A program made the position numbers and the translations under genes. Of a stretch of 64,000 bases of DNA, positions 10,315-20,709 are shown piece by piece (the stretch's first letter is position 1; the number at the start of each line of letters is the position of its first letter). The notes under the pieces are model-generated. The model saw only the letters and a program-made list of their open reading frames with translations, ran no database searches and had not been told where the DNA came from. This DNA is from Xanthomonas axonopodis (GTDB taxonomy: Bacteria; Pseudomonadota; Gammaproteobacteria; Xanthomonadales; Xanthomonadaceae), in NCBI RefSeq assembly GCF_001304695.1, contig NZ_JFAQ01000087.1, positions 1-64,000 of the forward strand. Direction: 5' to 3'.

Positions 10315-10857
10315 GCCGTCCCGAACGTATGTTGTTCAAGCACCGAGGCTCGCAGCGACTGAAATAAGGCGCTCGAAGATGTCCATGCCATTTGCGCATC
10401 GCCCGTTTTGCTGGCAACGCGGCAGCCCAGGGCAGGAAGGGCTGCTGCGCGTGTCGGTGGCTGAGCGCTGTCACGTCGAGCAAGGCACGCAGCAGCGTAT
10501 CCCTGTGCGGTAGCCAGCGCGGTGATCGTCGGCCGCGCGCCGCCTAGGAGATGCAGTGCATCGCCATGGCCCCTTCAGTCGGCATCGACGGCGATGGCAG
10601 TCGGCTTTCAGACGGAGAATCAACAGTCCCACCTGAGGGCTCTGGATCCAGCGTCCTTGCCGTCGCGTCAGCGTCTGGCGTTTTGCAGGAGACTGTAAAG
10701 ACCTGCTTCCTGGGGGCAACTGGTTCGGTGCCACGGTGGCCGATTCGCATCGCTGCAGCCAGATGCGCCGGGCGCTTATAGAGTCCGTGCGCTGGCGCGA
10801 CTGTGTCGATCCTGGCGTGCAAGCGATACGTTCCTTAGCATTCGAGTGATCTTCCTG
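10315..10857. other. 543-base gap without a recognisable gene
   Basis: Spacer between rodA and the polygalacturonase. Short open frames exist on both strands (for example 10551-10781 rightward) but show no domain, no good ribosome-binding site and no family resemblance. It should contain the polygalacturonase promoter. No clear plant-inducible promoter box (TTCGB-N15-TTCGB) was seen. Confidence 0.5.
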
Positions 10858-12252
10858 ATGAAACTGCTCGCCACCGCCATCGGCGGTGCCTGTTTGATGC
10901 TGGCCGGCCATGCCGCCGTCATCGATCTCGCCACCGGCGATTCCCGTCCGCTGTCCGAGCCGGTCGTTCCCGCCACCTGCAAGCTGCTGCGTGCCAGTCG
11001 GACCGCCAGCGATCGCCAATTCGACCCGGCATTGGAAAGCGCGCCGCCCGATACCTAGGCCATCCAGGCCGCGCTGACCGGTTGCGCCGGCATGCACGGC
11101 AGCGTGCGGTTGACCACCGGTAGCGGCGACGCCTTTCTGACTGGCCCGTTGTCGATCCCCGCTGGCGTGACACTGGTCGTCGATCAAGGCGTCACCGTCT
11201 ACGGCTCGCGCAACCCGGCCGACTACGGCAGCGGTTGCGGTACTGCAGGCTCCAGGAGCGGAGGCTGCCTGCCGTTGATCGCCATCAAGGGCGCTCGATC
11301 TGGCGTGATGGGGGTGCGCCGCAATGGCCACCAGGGCACCATCGATGGCCGCGGCGACCTGCCCATGCTGGGCAAGACCACCACGTGGTGGGAGTTCGGC
11401 GAGGCCGCCAAAAGCGCCGGCCAGGTGCAGAACAGCCCGGACCTGGTCAAGCTGCAGAACGCCAGCGCTTTCACGCTCTACGACATCAACCTGGTCAATG
11501 CACCGTCCTTCCATTTCTTTGCGCATATCGTCGACGGCCTGACCATCTGGGGCGTGCGCGTGAAGTCGCCGGCCACCAGTCCCAATACCGACGCGCTAGA
11601 CCTGGACAGTGTGCTTAATGCCACCATCCAGGACAGCGACGTGATGAGCGGCGATGACGGCGTGGCAATCAAGACCATTGCTTCCAGGTCGGCCAATATC
11701 AGCGTGCTGAATTCGCGCTTCTATGGCACCCACGGCATCTCGATCGGTAGCGAATTGATGTCCGGTGTCAGCAACGTGCTGGTCGACAACAACGTCATCG
11801 TATCCACCGATGACGACGGCAATCGCAGCACCGACAACAATGGGCTGCGCATCAAAACGAGCCTGGCCAAGGGAGGTGCGGTCGACCTGGTGACCTATCG
11901 CAACACCTGCCTGTATGGAGTGAGTAGCCCGCTGGTGATCAATCCGTTCTACGACAGCGCCCGCAGCGGCAACGTCCCGACCTTCCGCAGGATCGTTGTC
12001 GATGGCTTGCGCAGCGTCGGCGGGCGCGGCGGTAAGGGATGGGTCCTGCAGGGCGCCGATGCGAGCGCTCCGCTCGATCTGGTGCTGGCGAACGTGGCGT
12101 CCGACAACCTCGGCAATACCACCAGCAATGCGCGGATCGGCCTGAGCAATAGCGCGTTGACGCCGAGCGGCAGCGACGTGGTGACCAATGCAGTCCAGCT
12201 CGACGGTGCGGTGCCGACCTGCCCGGGCGCTTCGCAGTTTCCCGATCTATGA
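10858..12252 (+). pseudogene. pglA: Secreted polygalacturonase (GH28) with an in-frame amber codon
   Basis: Endopolygalacturonase-type glycoside hydrolase family 28 enzyme that would cut plant pectin outside the cell after type II secretion. It begins with a signal peptide (MKLLATAIGGACLMLAGHAA). A TAG at 11056-11058, about codon 67, interrupts APPDT*AIQAALTGC; the same frame then runs open to the TGA at 12250-12252. All GH28 catalytic motifs lie after the stop: NTDAL, DDGVAIK, GTHGISIGSE and RIKT. A single CAG-to-TAG change would account for the lesion. Without readthrough only a 66-residue fragment is made. The gene sits inside the murein/shape cluster, between rodA and mltB. Confidence 0.88.
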
Positions 12253-12612
12253 GCGGTGCGACGCGGCCTTCGCCGGTTGCGTCGCTGACGAAAGCTCATT
12301 GCGCAGCAGCGCAGGCCGGCTGCCGGAACGCAGCCCGTGTCCCGCGAGAAGGATGCCGACGCCGAGCTTGGCCCGGCCCGATCGGCAGGGCCATGCGACG
12401 ATAGCGGCCTCCTCTGGGTGCGCAAGGCGGCGGTGTTGCGACGCCTGCCAGCCGCAGACCCTGGGAAGCGCTCTTCAGCTGCCGCCGCGGACTACCGGCC
12501 GGTCCGCCGTGGAGGAGGCGGCATGCTGCAGAGGGCCTTGACATTGATCGAAGTTCTTCGTTTTCATGGCCTTATTGTCAGAAGTTCATCTGATGTCTGT
12601 TACCCTCGGCCG
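12253..12612. other. 360-base spacer between polygalacturonase and mltB
   Basis: No gene seen. An in-frame upstream extension of mltB exists from 12337 but lacks lipoprotein features. A possible -35 element TTGACA lies at 12538-12543, with an AT-rich stretch (TTTTCATGGCCTTATTGTC) about 17 bases on, so the mltB-rlpA promoter is probably here. Confidence 0.4.
12538..12575 (+). promoter_or_regulatory. Possible mltB promoter
   Basis: TTGACA at 12538-12543 is followed after about 17 bases by a weak TTTTCA, in an AT-rich island unusual for this genome, 40-70 bases upstream of the mltB ATG. Assigned by consensus only; the -10 match is poor. Confidence 0.3.
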
Positions 12613-13761
12613 ATGATTCAACGCCCCCTGACCTGCCTGCTCACCCTTGGCCTCGTCGCCTGCGCGACCCAGCCCAGCCCTCCGTCCCCGCCGCGGGCTG
12701 CCAGCGCGCTGCCGGCCAAGCCGCCGCTTGTGCCTTCGGCGTCAGCGCCGCCAGCCAGCGCCGCCGCCGAGGCCCCTGCGCTTCCGCCAGTCGACCTGAC
12801 CCCGGTACCGTTCGAAATTGCCCGCGCCAACTTCGTGCGCGACACCTCGGCCAAGTACGGCATCGATGCCGCGCAGATCGAAGCGGTACTGGCGCAGGCG
12901 CAATTCAAGGACGCCATTGTCACTGCGATGTCGCGTCCGGCCGAACGGGTCAAGCCGTGGAACGAATACCGGCCGATGTTCATCACCCAGGCGCGCATCG
13001 ACGGCGGCCGCCAGTTTCTCGCCGAACACCGCGCCGAGTTGAGCAAGGTCGAGGCCGCCACCGGTGTGCCGGCACAGGTCATCGTCGCCATCATCGGGGT
13101 GGAAACCAGCTACGGCAGCAACGCCGGCAAATACCGCGTGCTGGACGCGCTATACACGCTGGCGTTCCACTATCCGCGCAGCGGCGACCCGGCCACGCTC
13201 GAACGCGAAGTGCGCCGTGAACTATTTTTTCGCGATGAACTCGGCCAGCTGTTCGCGCTGGGCAAGGAAGAACAACTCGACGTCACCACCCTGATCGGCA
13301 GCTATGCCGGCGCAATGGGCATGGGCCAGTTCATGCCCTCCAGCTATCGCCAGTTCGGCGTGGACGGCGATGCTGACGGCAAGCGCAATCTGTTCACCGA
13401 CTACAACGACGTGTTCGCCTCGATCGCCAATTACTTCGTCAAGAAGGGCGGTTGGGTGCGTGGCGGGCAGGTCGCGGTACCGGCCACGCTGGCCGCCGGG
13501 CACGAAGAATTCAATCCCACCGACTGGTCGCCGGTGTACACGCTGTCGGACCTGTCGGCGCGCGGATATCACCCGAGCGCACCGGTGGTGGCCGGCAGCA
13601 CCGCCACCCCGATCAGCCTGGACGACGCCAACGGCAAGCAGTACTGGCTGGGCTTCCAGAACTTCTACGCGATCACCCGTTACAACAGTTCCAAGATGTA
13701 TGCGATGGCCGTGTTCCAGCTGTCCGAGGCCATCGCCGGCAAGGAGTTACCCCCGGCATGA
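12613..13761 (+). CDS. mltB: Membrane-bound lytic murein transglycosylase B
   Basis: 382-residue outer-membrane lipoprotein. The signal sequence MIQRPLTCLLTLGLVAC ends in a lipobox (LVAC). A Pro/Ala linker (about 20-60) is followed by the SltB-type catalytic domain with the catalytic Glu in GVETSYGSN (about residue 163) and the MGMGQFMPSSYRQFG segment. It cleaves glycan strands to 1,6-anhydro-MurNAc ends during wall remodelling. The stop overlaps the rlpA start (ATGA), so the two are co-translated. Confidence 0.95.
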   Translation: MIQRPLTCLLTLGLVACATQPSPPSPPRAASALPAKPPLVPSASAPPASAAAEAPALPPVDLTPVPFEIARANFVRDTSAKYGIDAAQIEAVLAQAQFKDAIVTAMSRPAERVKPWNEYRPMFITQARIDGGRQFLAEHRAELSKVEAATGVPAQVIVAIIGVETSYGSNAGKYRVLDALYTLAFHYPRSGDPATLEREVRRELFFRDELGQLFALGKEEQLDVTTLIGSYAGAMGMGQFMPSSYRQFGVDGDADGKRNLFTDYNDVFASIANYFVKKGGWVRGGQVAVPATLAAGHEEFNPTDWSPVYTLSDLSARGYHPSAPVVAGSTATPISLDDANGKQYWLGFQNFYAITRYNSSKMYAMAVFQLSEAIAGKELPPA

Positions 13762-15170
13762 ACAGCATTGCAGGCCCCAAGTGGCTGATCCCGATGGCGC
13801 TGATGCTTGGCCTGGCGGCCTGTAGCAGCGCACCGAAGAAGACCGCCGGCGGCAACGGCAGCGGCGCGATCAAGGGGGTGAAGGTCGAAGGCAAGGGGCC
13901 GGCGTATGTCGCCACCGGTTGCCCGTCCACCTCGCCGTATGCGCCCGCCAAGGAAGATCCGTCCACGCGCGGCGACTACACCGCTGGCGGCTTGTACAAG
14001 CCCGGCGTGAAAGACTCCACGCCCGATCATGTGCCCAATGTGGCCTGCATCCCCGAGCCGCTGGTCACCAACGAGCCGCGCTCGGCGGTGGGCAATCGTT
14101 CGCCGTACGAAGTGCTGGGCAAGCGCTATGTGGTGATGGACAACCCCGGCGACTATGTCGAACGCGGCACCGCCTCTTACTACGGCAACAAGTTCCATGG
14201 CCGGCTGACCTCCAACAAGGAGGTCTACGACATGTACGCTTTCACGGCTGCGCACAAGACCTTGCCGCTGCCCAGCTTTGCGCTGGTCACCAACACCGAC
14301 ACCGGCCAGTCGGTGGTGGTGCGCGTCAACGACCGCGGCCCATTCCACGACGGCCGCGTGATCGATCTGAGCTACGCCGCGGCTGTGAAGTTGGGCATCA
14401 CCGACAAGGGCACCGGCAATGTCGAAGTCCGCGGCCTGACCGAAGCCGACAACGGCAATCTGCTCGCCAAGCGCCGCAGTGGCCAGGCACCGGTGAGTAC
14501 CGCCGTGGCCACGGCGCGGCCGGCTGCCAGCGCCAGTCAGATCGATGACCTGGTGCAGCGCCTGCCCACCCGCACCGTGCCGCCGCGTGCAGTGGCCACC
14601 GGTGCCGGCGCGGAGGTTGCCACGTCCGCCGCGACATCCACTGCCGGCGCGCAGGTCACTGCGGCCGGCGAGCGTTGGCGTTACCGCGTTGCAGACTCGC
14701 GCCAACCCGGCAACGCCGACAACTTCGATGCCTGGATGAAGGCGCAGGGCGTACGTGTGGCCACCGGCAGGCCAGCCACTGCGGCCCCGCGGCCGGCCGC
14801 GTCAGCGTCTGCGGCCGTACCCGCCGTGGCGCCGCCAGTTGCGGTTGCGGCGGTCAAGCCGTCCGAAAGCACTGCCTCGCGCCACCTCAAGGCCGAGCCA
14901 GCGCCCGCCAAGGCACCCAGCGTGGCCGAAGCTGCGCTCGGCGACATCCTGCTGCAGGTCGCCAGTTTCGCCAGCCGCGAAAACGCCAATCGCGCACTGT
15001 CGCAACTGGCCGCGGCCGGGATTGCCGGCGCCAGCGTCAGCGACATCGTCAGTGGCGGCCGCACGCTGTGGCGGTTACGCGTGAATGCACGCGACTATGC
15101 AAATGCCTCGGAGATTGCCCAGCGTATCGCCGGTCTCGGTTTCGGTCGCCCGCAGATCGTGGCCAATTAG
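13758..15170 (+). CDS. rlpA: Septal ring lytic transglycosylase RlpA
   Basis: 470-residue lipoprotein (MNSIAGPKWLIPMALMLGLAAC, lipobox LAAC). The double-psi beta-barrel catalytic domain spans about residues 133-225, with GTASYYGNKFHG, the catalytic Asp in VNDRGPF and DLSYAAAVKLG. A long Ala/Pro-rich linker follows, then a C-terminal SPOR domain (about 395-468, ILLQVASFASRENANRAL) that binds denuded septal glycan. Start fixed by the 4-base overlap with mltB and the lipobox. Ends in TAG, which shows that TAG works as a normal stop here. Confidence 0.95.
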   Translation: MNSIAGPKWLIPMALMLGLAACSSAPKKTAGGNGSGAIKGVKVEGKGPAYVATGCPSTSPYAPAKEDPSTRGDYTAGGLYKPGVKDSTPDHVPNVACIPEPLVTNEPRSAVGNRSPYEVLGKRYVVMDNPGDYVERGTASYYGNKFHGRLTSNKEVYDMYAFTAAHKTLPLPSFALVTNTDTGQSVVVRVNDRGPFHDGRVIDLSYAAAVKLGITDKGTGNVEVRGLTEADNGNLLAKRRSGQAPVSTAVATARPAASASQIDDLVQRLPTRTVPPRAVATGAGAEVATSAATSTAGAQVTAAGERWRYRVADSRQPGNADNFDAWMKAQGVRVATGRPATAAPRPAASASAAVPAVAPPVAVAAVKPSESTASRHLKAEPAPAKAPSVAEAALGDILLQVASFASRENANRALSQLAAAGIAGASVSDIVSGGRTLWRLRVNARDYANASEIAQRIAGLGFGRPQIVAN

Positions 15171-15670
15171 CGGCGGGCGAGTCGGTTACTGCGTCAGCTA
15201 ATTAAGCGCGAGCGCATGAGTCGTTCGCGCGCCAGCTACCCAGGTCATCGTGGTCAAGCGCAAGAGCCGGTGATTCCGTTAGCCAATCAGCCACCAGCGC
15301 ATCAGGCGCTCGCGCGCCGGCTGCATCGGCTTTGACGGAACGGCTGGGGCGAGCCAGATTTGGCTGGCGGACATTGCATCTCCGCAGCGCGGGCGCGGCC
15401 AAGGCCGAAATCGATATGTCTCGTGCACTTCGATACCCATCGCGCTGTTGCATCCAGCCAACCGCGGAGCGCCACAGCCTGTTCCAAGGTCGCTCAAGCG
15501 ACGCCTAAGCAGTGCGTGGCGCCTCCGGCAGCTCGCCTCAGGCGCCGCGAGCGTGGCGCCATCGCTGAACTGCGCAAGCGCTCGCATCTTGCAACGCGTC
15601 GCCCTGATCGCCGTGGCGCCTTACAATTTCGCATTGCCCAGTTTTCGGGCCCGTCAGGAGTCGTTCTTCA
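15171..15670. other. 500-base spacer before dacC
   Basis: No convincing gene on either strand: short open frames overlap one another and lack family features. The last bases carry the dacC ribosome-binding site (CAGGAG, about 15655-15660). Confidence 0.45.
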
Positions 15671-16876
15671 ATGAAATTCCGCTTCGCCGCCGCTGCCGTG
15701 GCCACCTTTGCCTTCGGCCTGGTCTGCGCCCAGACACCTGCGCCGCAGCCGACTCCTGCCGCGGCTGCCGCCCCGGCCGCCTTGCCGGTGCCCCCGGCGC
15801 CCGCACCGGCCGTGTCCAAGTCCTGGATCCTGATGGACTACGCTACCGGGCAGGTGCTGGCCGGTGAAAACATCCACCAGCAACTGGCGCCGGCCAGCAT
15901 CACCAAGGTGATGACCTCCTACGTGGTCGCCGCCGAGATCAAGAACGGCAAGGTCAAGCGCGACGACCAGGTCATGATGAGCGAACGCGCCTGGCGCGAA
16001 GGCGGCGCGGGCACCGACGGCAGCTACAGCGGCTTCCCGGTCAACCAGACGGCGCGTCTGGAAGACATGGAAAAAGGCATGGCGATTCAGTCCGGCAACG
16101 ATGCCGCCATCGCGCTGGCCGAGCATGTGGCCGGCAGCGAAGAAGCCTTCGCCTCGCTGATGAACAGCTATGCCGCCAAGATCGGCATGAAGGATTCGTA
16201 CTTCGTCAACGCGCACGGCTTGAGCGCCGAAGGGCATCACTCCACCGCCTACGACCTGGCCATGCTGGGCCGCGCGATGGTGCGCGATTACCCGGAGACT
16301 TACGCCTACAACAAGATCAAGGAATTCCAGGTTGGCAGCATCAAGCAGAGCAACCGTAACCGGCTGCTGTGGCGCGACCCGGCCGTGGACGGCATCAAGA
16401 CCGGTCACACCTCTGAAGCCGGCTACTGCCTGCTGAGCTCGGCCAAGCGTGGCGACCAGCGCCTGATCGCGGTGGTGATGGGCGACAGCTCCGAAGAACA
16501 GCGTGCCACCGATAGCCTGGCCCTGCTCAACTGGGGCTTCCGCTTCTTCGAAACCCACAGCCTGTACGCGCCTGGCAAGGTCGTCACCAAGCAGAAGGTC
16601 TGGAAGGGCCAGCAGGACGAAGTGCAGCTCGGCGTGGCACAGCCGCTGCTGGTCAGCCTGCAGCGCGGCCGCTACAACGACCTCAAGCCCAGCATGGAAG
16701 TGCCCAAGAACCTGCAGGCACCGATCAAGCAGGGCCAGCAGGTTGGCACCGTGAAGGTCAGCCTGGACGGCAAGGTCATCGCCCAGGCCCCGCTGGTCGC
16801 CATCAACGCCGTCGAAGAGGGTGGATTCTTTAAGCGCCTCCGGGATGCGTTCTGGATGTGGTGGGAATCGGAGTGA
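15671..16876 (+). CDS. dacC: D-alanyl-D-alanine carboxypeptidase (PBP5/6 type)
   Basis: 401-residue periplasmic DD-carboxypeptidase. It has a signal peptide (MKFRFAAAAVATFAFGLVCA), a Pro/Ala-rich linker, then the peptidase S11 domain with SITK (active Ser about residue 76), SGN (about 141) and KTGHT (about 242). The C-terminal PBP5 beta domain ends in an amphipathic helix (FFKRLRDAFWMWW) that attaches it to the membrane. It trims the terminal D-Ala from stem peptides, limiting cross-linking. Followed at once by a strong terminator. Confidence 0.95.
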   Translation: MKFRFAAAAVATFAFGLVCAQTPAPQPTPAAAAAPAALPVPPAPAPAVSKSWILMDYATGQVLAGENIHQQLAPASITKVMTSYVVAAEIKNGKVKRDDQVMMSERAWREGGAGTDGSYSGFPVNQTARLEDMEKGMAIQSGNDAAIALAEHVAGSEEAFASLMNSYAAKIGMKDSYFVNAHGLSAEGHHSTAYDLAMLGRAMVRDYPETYAYNKIKEFQVGSIKQSNRNRLLWRDPAVDGIKTGHTSEAGYCLLSSAKRGDQRLIAVVMGDSSEEQRATDSLALLNWGFRFFETHSLYAPGKVVTKQKVWKGQQDEVQLGVAQPLLVSLQRGRYNDLKPSMEVPKNLQAPIKQGQQVGTVKVSLDGKVIAQAPLVAINAVEEGGFFKRLRDAFWMWWESE

Positions 16877-16883
16877 TCCAAAG

Positions 16884-16912
16884 AAAAAGCCGGCGAAAGC
16901 CGGCCTTTTCTT
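16884..16912 (+). terminator. Rho-independent terminator after dacC
   Basis: Stem GCCGGC / GCCGGC with loop GAAA (16889-16904), A run before and C-TTTT-C-TTT after, starting 8 bases past the dacC stop. Confidence 0.85.
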
Positions 16913-16916
16913 TGCT

Positions 16917-17020
16917 GGGATTGGGGATTCGGCATTCGAGATTGGTAAAAGCCAGAGCAGCAGCGAATCGCCAGCAGCCCGCTCCTACGACTCCCCAATC
17001 CCGACTCCCCAATCCCACCT
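16917..17020. repeat. GGGATT/AATCCC inverted-repeat unit, copy 4
   Basis: GGGATTGGGGATTCGGCATT arm at about 16918-16945 faces CCCCAATCCCGACTCCCC at about 16991-17018, between the dacC terminator and the end of the leftward lpxR remnant. Confidence 0.6.
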
Positions 17021-17021
17021 C

Positions 17022-18083
17022 TCAGAGCATTCGACTGATCGTAAAACTGCCATACACCGGCGTTTCGCGCTGGGTCTTGAATTCGCGGGTGCGCTGGTAG
17101 CGGGCGAGGGCGAATTTCCAGCGGCCGTACATCACCGCCAGGCCGTAGCCCACATCGCCGACGAACGGCCGCTTGTCCACGCTGTGACTGTTGCGGAAGG
17201 TGTTGCCGTCCAGCGTGATGTCGCGGATCACCCAGCGCGCGTCGGTGGTGACGAACAGGTGGCCGGACCAACCGCTGGCACGCCCGAGCCGGCTGGGGGC
17301 GGTGTTTTCGCCCGCGGGTCGGGTGGGGGTGCTGCCGAAGTCATCCGGCAGTTTTCAGCCAAAGCGGGCCTCGCCGCCGGCATTCAAGTGCGTGGCCATG
17401 TTGCCGATCGCGCCGCCCCAATGCGAAATGAAATCCCAGCCGAACCCACCGGCATTGCCGCTGGCATCGGCTGGCCAGCGATGCATGCGCTCGTGCACCA
17501 GGTTGATCAGCGGCTCGTTGTGCAGCTGGTTGTCCCAACCCTGGAATTTCTCGTCCCCAAGCGCATCGTGGATCGCATCCTGCGCTTCCTTCGCGAACGC
17601 CCACGGACCGACAACGCCGACCTGCAGCTGCGTGGTGCGCAGATGCGCATCGTTACGCGCGTTGTAGCCGAAGCTCGCCAGCAGGATGCCGGCATACAGG
17701 CGGTCGTCCGGAATGATGTCGCGGCGGGTGTAGTCGGTCGGGGTGAAGATCGCCTGGCCGATCGAAAACACCATGTTCTGCTGGTCGAACTCGCCCGGGT
17801 GCAGCCGCTCCAGATAGCTGTTGACCCACCGCGCAGTCCGCGGCAGGCACGGGTTGTCGGTGTAATCGACCAGATTGGGCGACACCAGCGTCAGCACTGC
17901 AACGTTGGAATATCCCTGATCCTGATCTTCGCCGCCGAACAAGTCGTTATCCACACGGAAGTTCACCGCAGGCGGCGTGCGCCCAAGACGGCTGGAATCG
18001 CACTGATCCGCCGCCAGGGCCGGCAGCGACAGCCCGGAAAGACAAAGCAGCAAGGCAGCAGACAACGCGCGCGGTCGGAGCAT
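17022..18083 (-). pseudogene. lpxR: Lipid A 3'-O-deacylase LpxR family, with an in-frame TGA
   Basis: Outer-membrane beta-barrel enzyme (DUF2219/LpxR family) that removes the 3'-acyloxyacyl chain of lipid A. The N-terminus is a signal peptide (MLRPRALSAALLLCLSGLSL). The family's early active-site stretch VNFRVDNDLFGGEDQDQGYSN is present, as is HWGGAIGN. At 17355-17357 a TGA interrupts GGEARFG*KLPDDFGS; the same frame then continues to TAG at 17022-17024 and ends in RTREFKTQRETPVYGSF, a typical outer-membrane C-terminal strand region. Expected residue at the stop is Trp (TGG to TGA). Total length with the stop ignored is normal for the family. Confidence 0.82.
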
Positions 18084-18341
18084 GGAGGGGCTGGGCAGGA
18101 GAGCTGGATGGAGGAAAAATGCCTACGTCTTCTGCTGCGCCATGTGAAGTGCGCGGTCGTGCCTGCAACCTTTGCCGCTTGGGTTCGCGACCGCGTCGCC
18201 AACCGCCCATGGCTGCGGTCGGTTGCGTCACATTTTCGGAAAGCGCGATGCCGCTCGCATGGTGACGCTACAGACGAGCCAGGGGAGTCGATCGGTTTGC
18301 AGAGGCTTGGGTTTGCCCATCGCCGGCCCGATAATGGGCGG

Positions 18342-18620
18342 ATGGATATCAGCACCGACAACCCCGATCACGGCTTTCAGTTTCCCGGCACCTTCGAGCT
18401 CAGCGCCATGGGCACGGCTGAGCGTGGGCTGGAAACCGAGCTTCCGCGCCTGCTTGCCGCCACCGGCGTGGAGCTCTTGCAGGAGAGCGTGAGCTGGAAG
18501 CATTCTTCCAACGGCAAGTATGTCTCGGTCAAGATCGGCTTCCGCGCCGAAAGCCGCGCGCAGTTCGAGGCTGCACACCAGGCGCTGCGCGATCATCCGG
18601 AAGTGAAGTGGACGCTGTAG
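18342..18620 (+). CDS. DUF493/YbeD family protein
   Basis: 92-residue small cytoplasmic protein of the DUF493 (YbeD, UPF0250) family with an ACT-like alpha-beta fold. It carries [13 protein letters not shown] near the N-terminus and [13 protein letters not shown] in the centre. Function is unsettled; in many proteobacteria it sits just upstream of lipB, as here, and a link to lipoate metabolism has been suggested from context. Its end overlaps the lipB start by 13 bases. Ends in TAG. Confidence 0.9.
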   Translation: MDISTDNPDHGFQFPGTFELSAMGTAERGLETELPRLLAATGVELLQESVSWKHSSNGKYVSVKIGFRAESRAQFEAAHQALRDHPEVKWTL

Positions 18621-19306
18621 CGGCCGAGCGTGTGAGCAGCTCTACGGCTGGCCTGCCTGCGCAATTACGCGACCTCGGCCAGCAGGACTACACGCCCGTG
18701 TGGCGTGCAATGCAGCGTTTCACCGATGCGCGTGATGAGCACACGGCCGATGAGGTCTGGGTGGTCGAGCATGCGCAGGTATTTACGTTGGGCCAGGCCG
18801 GCAAGCCCGAGCATGTGCTGGCACCGGGCGAGATTCCGGTGTTGCATGTCGATCGCGGCGGGCAGGTCACTTACCACGGCCCTGGCCAATTAGTGGTGTA
18901 CCCGCTGCTGGACCTGCGTCGGCTGAAGATCGGTGTACGCGATTACGTGTGCAAGGTCGAGCAGGCGCTCATCGATACGCTGGATGAGTGGAACATCGTG
19001 GCCGAGCGCCGTGACGGTGCCCCTGGCGTGTATGTGGGCGGGGCCAAGATCGCCGCGCTCGGGATTCGCGTGCGGCGTGGCTGCACCTTCCACGGGTTGT
19101 CGTTCAACGTGGCGATGGACCTTGAACCGTTCCACCGCATCAACCCATGTGGCTACCAGGGGCTGCAGATGACCTCGGTGCTAGACTTGGGCGGCCCCTC
19201 CGGGATGGATGCCGTCAAGGCGGTGCTGCTCGACCAGCTGGCGCGCCAGTTCGGCCTCGTGCTGCAGCCCGTTTCCGCATTGCCCGACCTTTCGCTTCCG
19301 GCCTGA
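18608..19306 (+). CDS. lipB: Octanoyltransferase LipB
   Basis: 232 residues. It transfers octanoyl from acyl carrier protein to lipoyl domains of 2-oxoacid dehydrogenases and the glycine cleavage H protein. Motifs: [17 protein letters not shown], the catalytic Lys in [11 protein letters not shown] and the catalytic Cys in [12 protein letters not shown] (about residue 180). Start is GTG at 18608, inside the end of the DUF493 gene; GTG at 18632 is a possible alternative. LipA, encoded 14 bases downstream, completes the pathway. Confidence 0.96.
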   Translation: MDAVAAERVSSSTAGLPAQLRDLGQQDYTPVWRAMQRFTDARDEHTADEVWVVEHAQVFTLGQAGKPEHVLAPGEIPVLHVDRGGQVTYHGPGQLVVYPLLDLRRLKIGVRDYVCKVEQALIDTLDEWNIVAERRDGAPGVYVGGAKIAALGIRVRRGCTFHGLSFNVAMDLEPFHRINPCGYQGLQMTSVLDLGGPSGMDAVKAVLLDQLARQFGLVLQPVSALPDLSLPA

Positions 19307-19320
19307 GCGCCCGTATCGTC

Positions 19321-20334
19321 ATGACCCAGCCTATCGCCCGTTCCATTCCCTTGCAGGTCGTCTCCGGCGACACCGCCGCGCCTGCGCCGCTGCAGACCGG
19401 CGTCAAGCAGATCGGTGGCGACAAGATCAATCGCTCGCCGGTGCAGTTCGTCGATGTGCCGGTACTGCGGAAACCGTCGTGGATCCGCGTACGGATTCCG
19501 TCCGGCAATGCCGTGCAGAACCTCAAGGCCAAGCTGCGCGAAAACCGCCTGGTCACGGTCTGCGAAGAAGCCAGCTGCCCCAACATCCACGAATGCTTCA
19601 GCCACGGCACCGCGACCTTCATGATTTTGGGCGAGGTGTGCACGCGGCGCTGCTCATTCTGCGATGTGGCACATGGCCGGCCCAAGCCGCCTGATGCGAG
19701 CGAGCCGGCCAGCCTGGCCGCCACCGTTGCCGACATGGGCCTGAAGTACGTGGTGGTGACCAGCGTGGACCGCGACGATCTACGCGACGGTGGCGCGCAG
19801 CATTTCGTCGACTGCATTTCGGCGATCCGGGCCAGTTCGCCCAACACGCGTATCGAAATCCTGACCCCGGATTTCCGCGGCAAGGGCCGCATGGACCGCG
19901 CGCTGGAAATCCTGGCGCTAAGCCCGCCGGACGTGTTCAACCACAACATCGAAACCGTGCCAGACCTTTACCCGAATGTGCGCCCCGGCGCGCACTACCA
20001 GTGGTCGCTGACGCTGTTGCAGCGCTTCAAGGCGCAGCATCCGTCCATCGCCACCAAGTCCGGCATCATGCTGGGGCTGGGCGAGACGATGGAGCAGGTG
20101 CAGGTCACGCTACGCGACCTGCGCGCGCACGATGTGGACATGATCACCATCGGCCAGTATCTGCAGCCGACGCCGCACCATCATCCGGTGATGCGTTACT
20201 GGACACCGGAGGAATACAAGGCGCTGGAAGACTACGGTAACGCGCTGGGCTTCAGTCATGTCGCCTCGGGCCCGATGGTGCGTTCTTCGTATCACGCCGA
20301 TCGGCAGGCTGCAGGCGCTGGCGTCGCCGCCTGA
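19321..20334 (+). CDS. lipA: Lipoyl synthase LipA
   Basis: 337-residue radical SAM enzyme that inserts two sulfurs into the octanoyl chain. The auxiliary cluster ligands are in [12 protein letters not shown] (Cys about 81, 86, 92) and the SAM cluster motif CTRRCSFC gives Cys about 107, 111 and 114. [10 protein letters not shown] near the C-terminus holds the conserved Ser that ligates the auxiliary cluster. ATG at 19321 gives the usual N-terminal extension. Operon with lipB. Confidence 0.97.
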   Translation: MTQPIARSIPLQVVSGDTAAPAPLQTGVKQIGGDKINRSPVQFVDVPVLRKPSWIRVRIPSGNAVQNLKAKLRENRLVTVCEEASCPNIHECFSHGTATFMILGEVCTRRCSFCDVAHGRPKPPDASEPASLAATVADMGLKYVVVTSVDRDDLRDGGAQHFVDCISAIRASSPNTRIEILTPDFRGKGRMDRALEILALSPPDVFNHNIETVPDLYPNVRPGAHYQWSLTLLQRFKAQHPSIATKSGIMLGLGETMEQVQVTLRDLRAHDVDMITIGQYLQPTPHHHPVMRYWTPEEYKALEDYGNALGFSHVASGPMVRSSYHADRQAAGAGVAA

Positions 20335-20709
20335 GTCGGCAACAGACGATCGGGCGACTGCCGGGGCGTGTCTGCGATCGATGCTCGAACCAGCCCCGCG
20401 GTTTAGGTGTGTTCGACTCGGGCAGGTCCCGCTGGTGTCGGTAGACCAATGATCGACCAGTTGCGGCGTTCTTCGGCCGCTTACATCGCAATGCCAATCA
20501 ACGACAGCCCCGTGCATCGCGCGGGGCTGTGTCGTCTCTGGCCCATGCGGCGTGCAGGCGCAAGGTACGGTCCCGTTCACAATCTGCTACGGGCCCGGCG
20601 CTAGGCTGATTCAGCCAGTGGATGACAACGCCAGCAACTTTCGGCACTGTCATGCTGTCCGATCCGTTCACCGCCTTTCTTTCGTCGGCCCCGTGCCGAG
20701 AGCCATTCG
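20335..20709. other. 375-base spacer between lipA and prc
   Basis: No gene seen. It contains the inverted repeat ACAGCCCC (20504-20511) / GGGGCTGT (20523-20530) with an 11-base loop. There is no T run after it, so it is at best a weak terminator. Confidence 0.4.

Noticed and set aside
20504-20530. Terminator after lipA
   Set aside because: The 8-bp stem has an 11-base loop and no T run. Noted in the spacer entry only.
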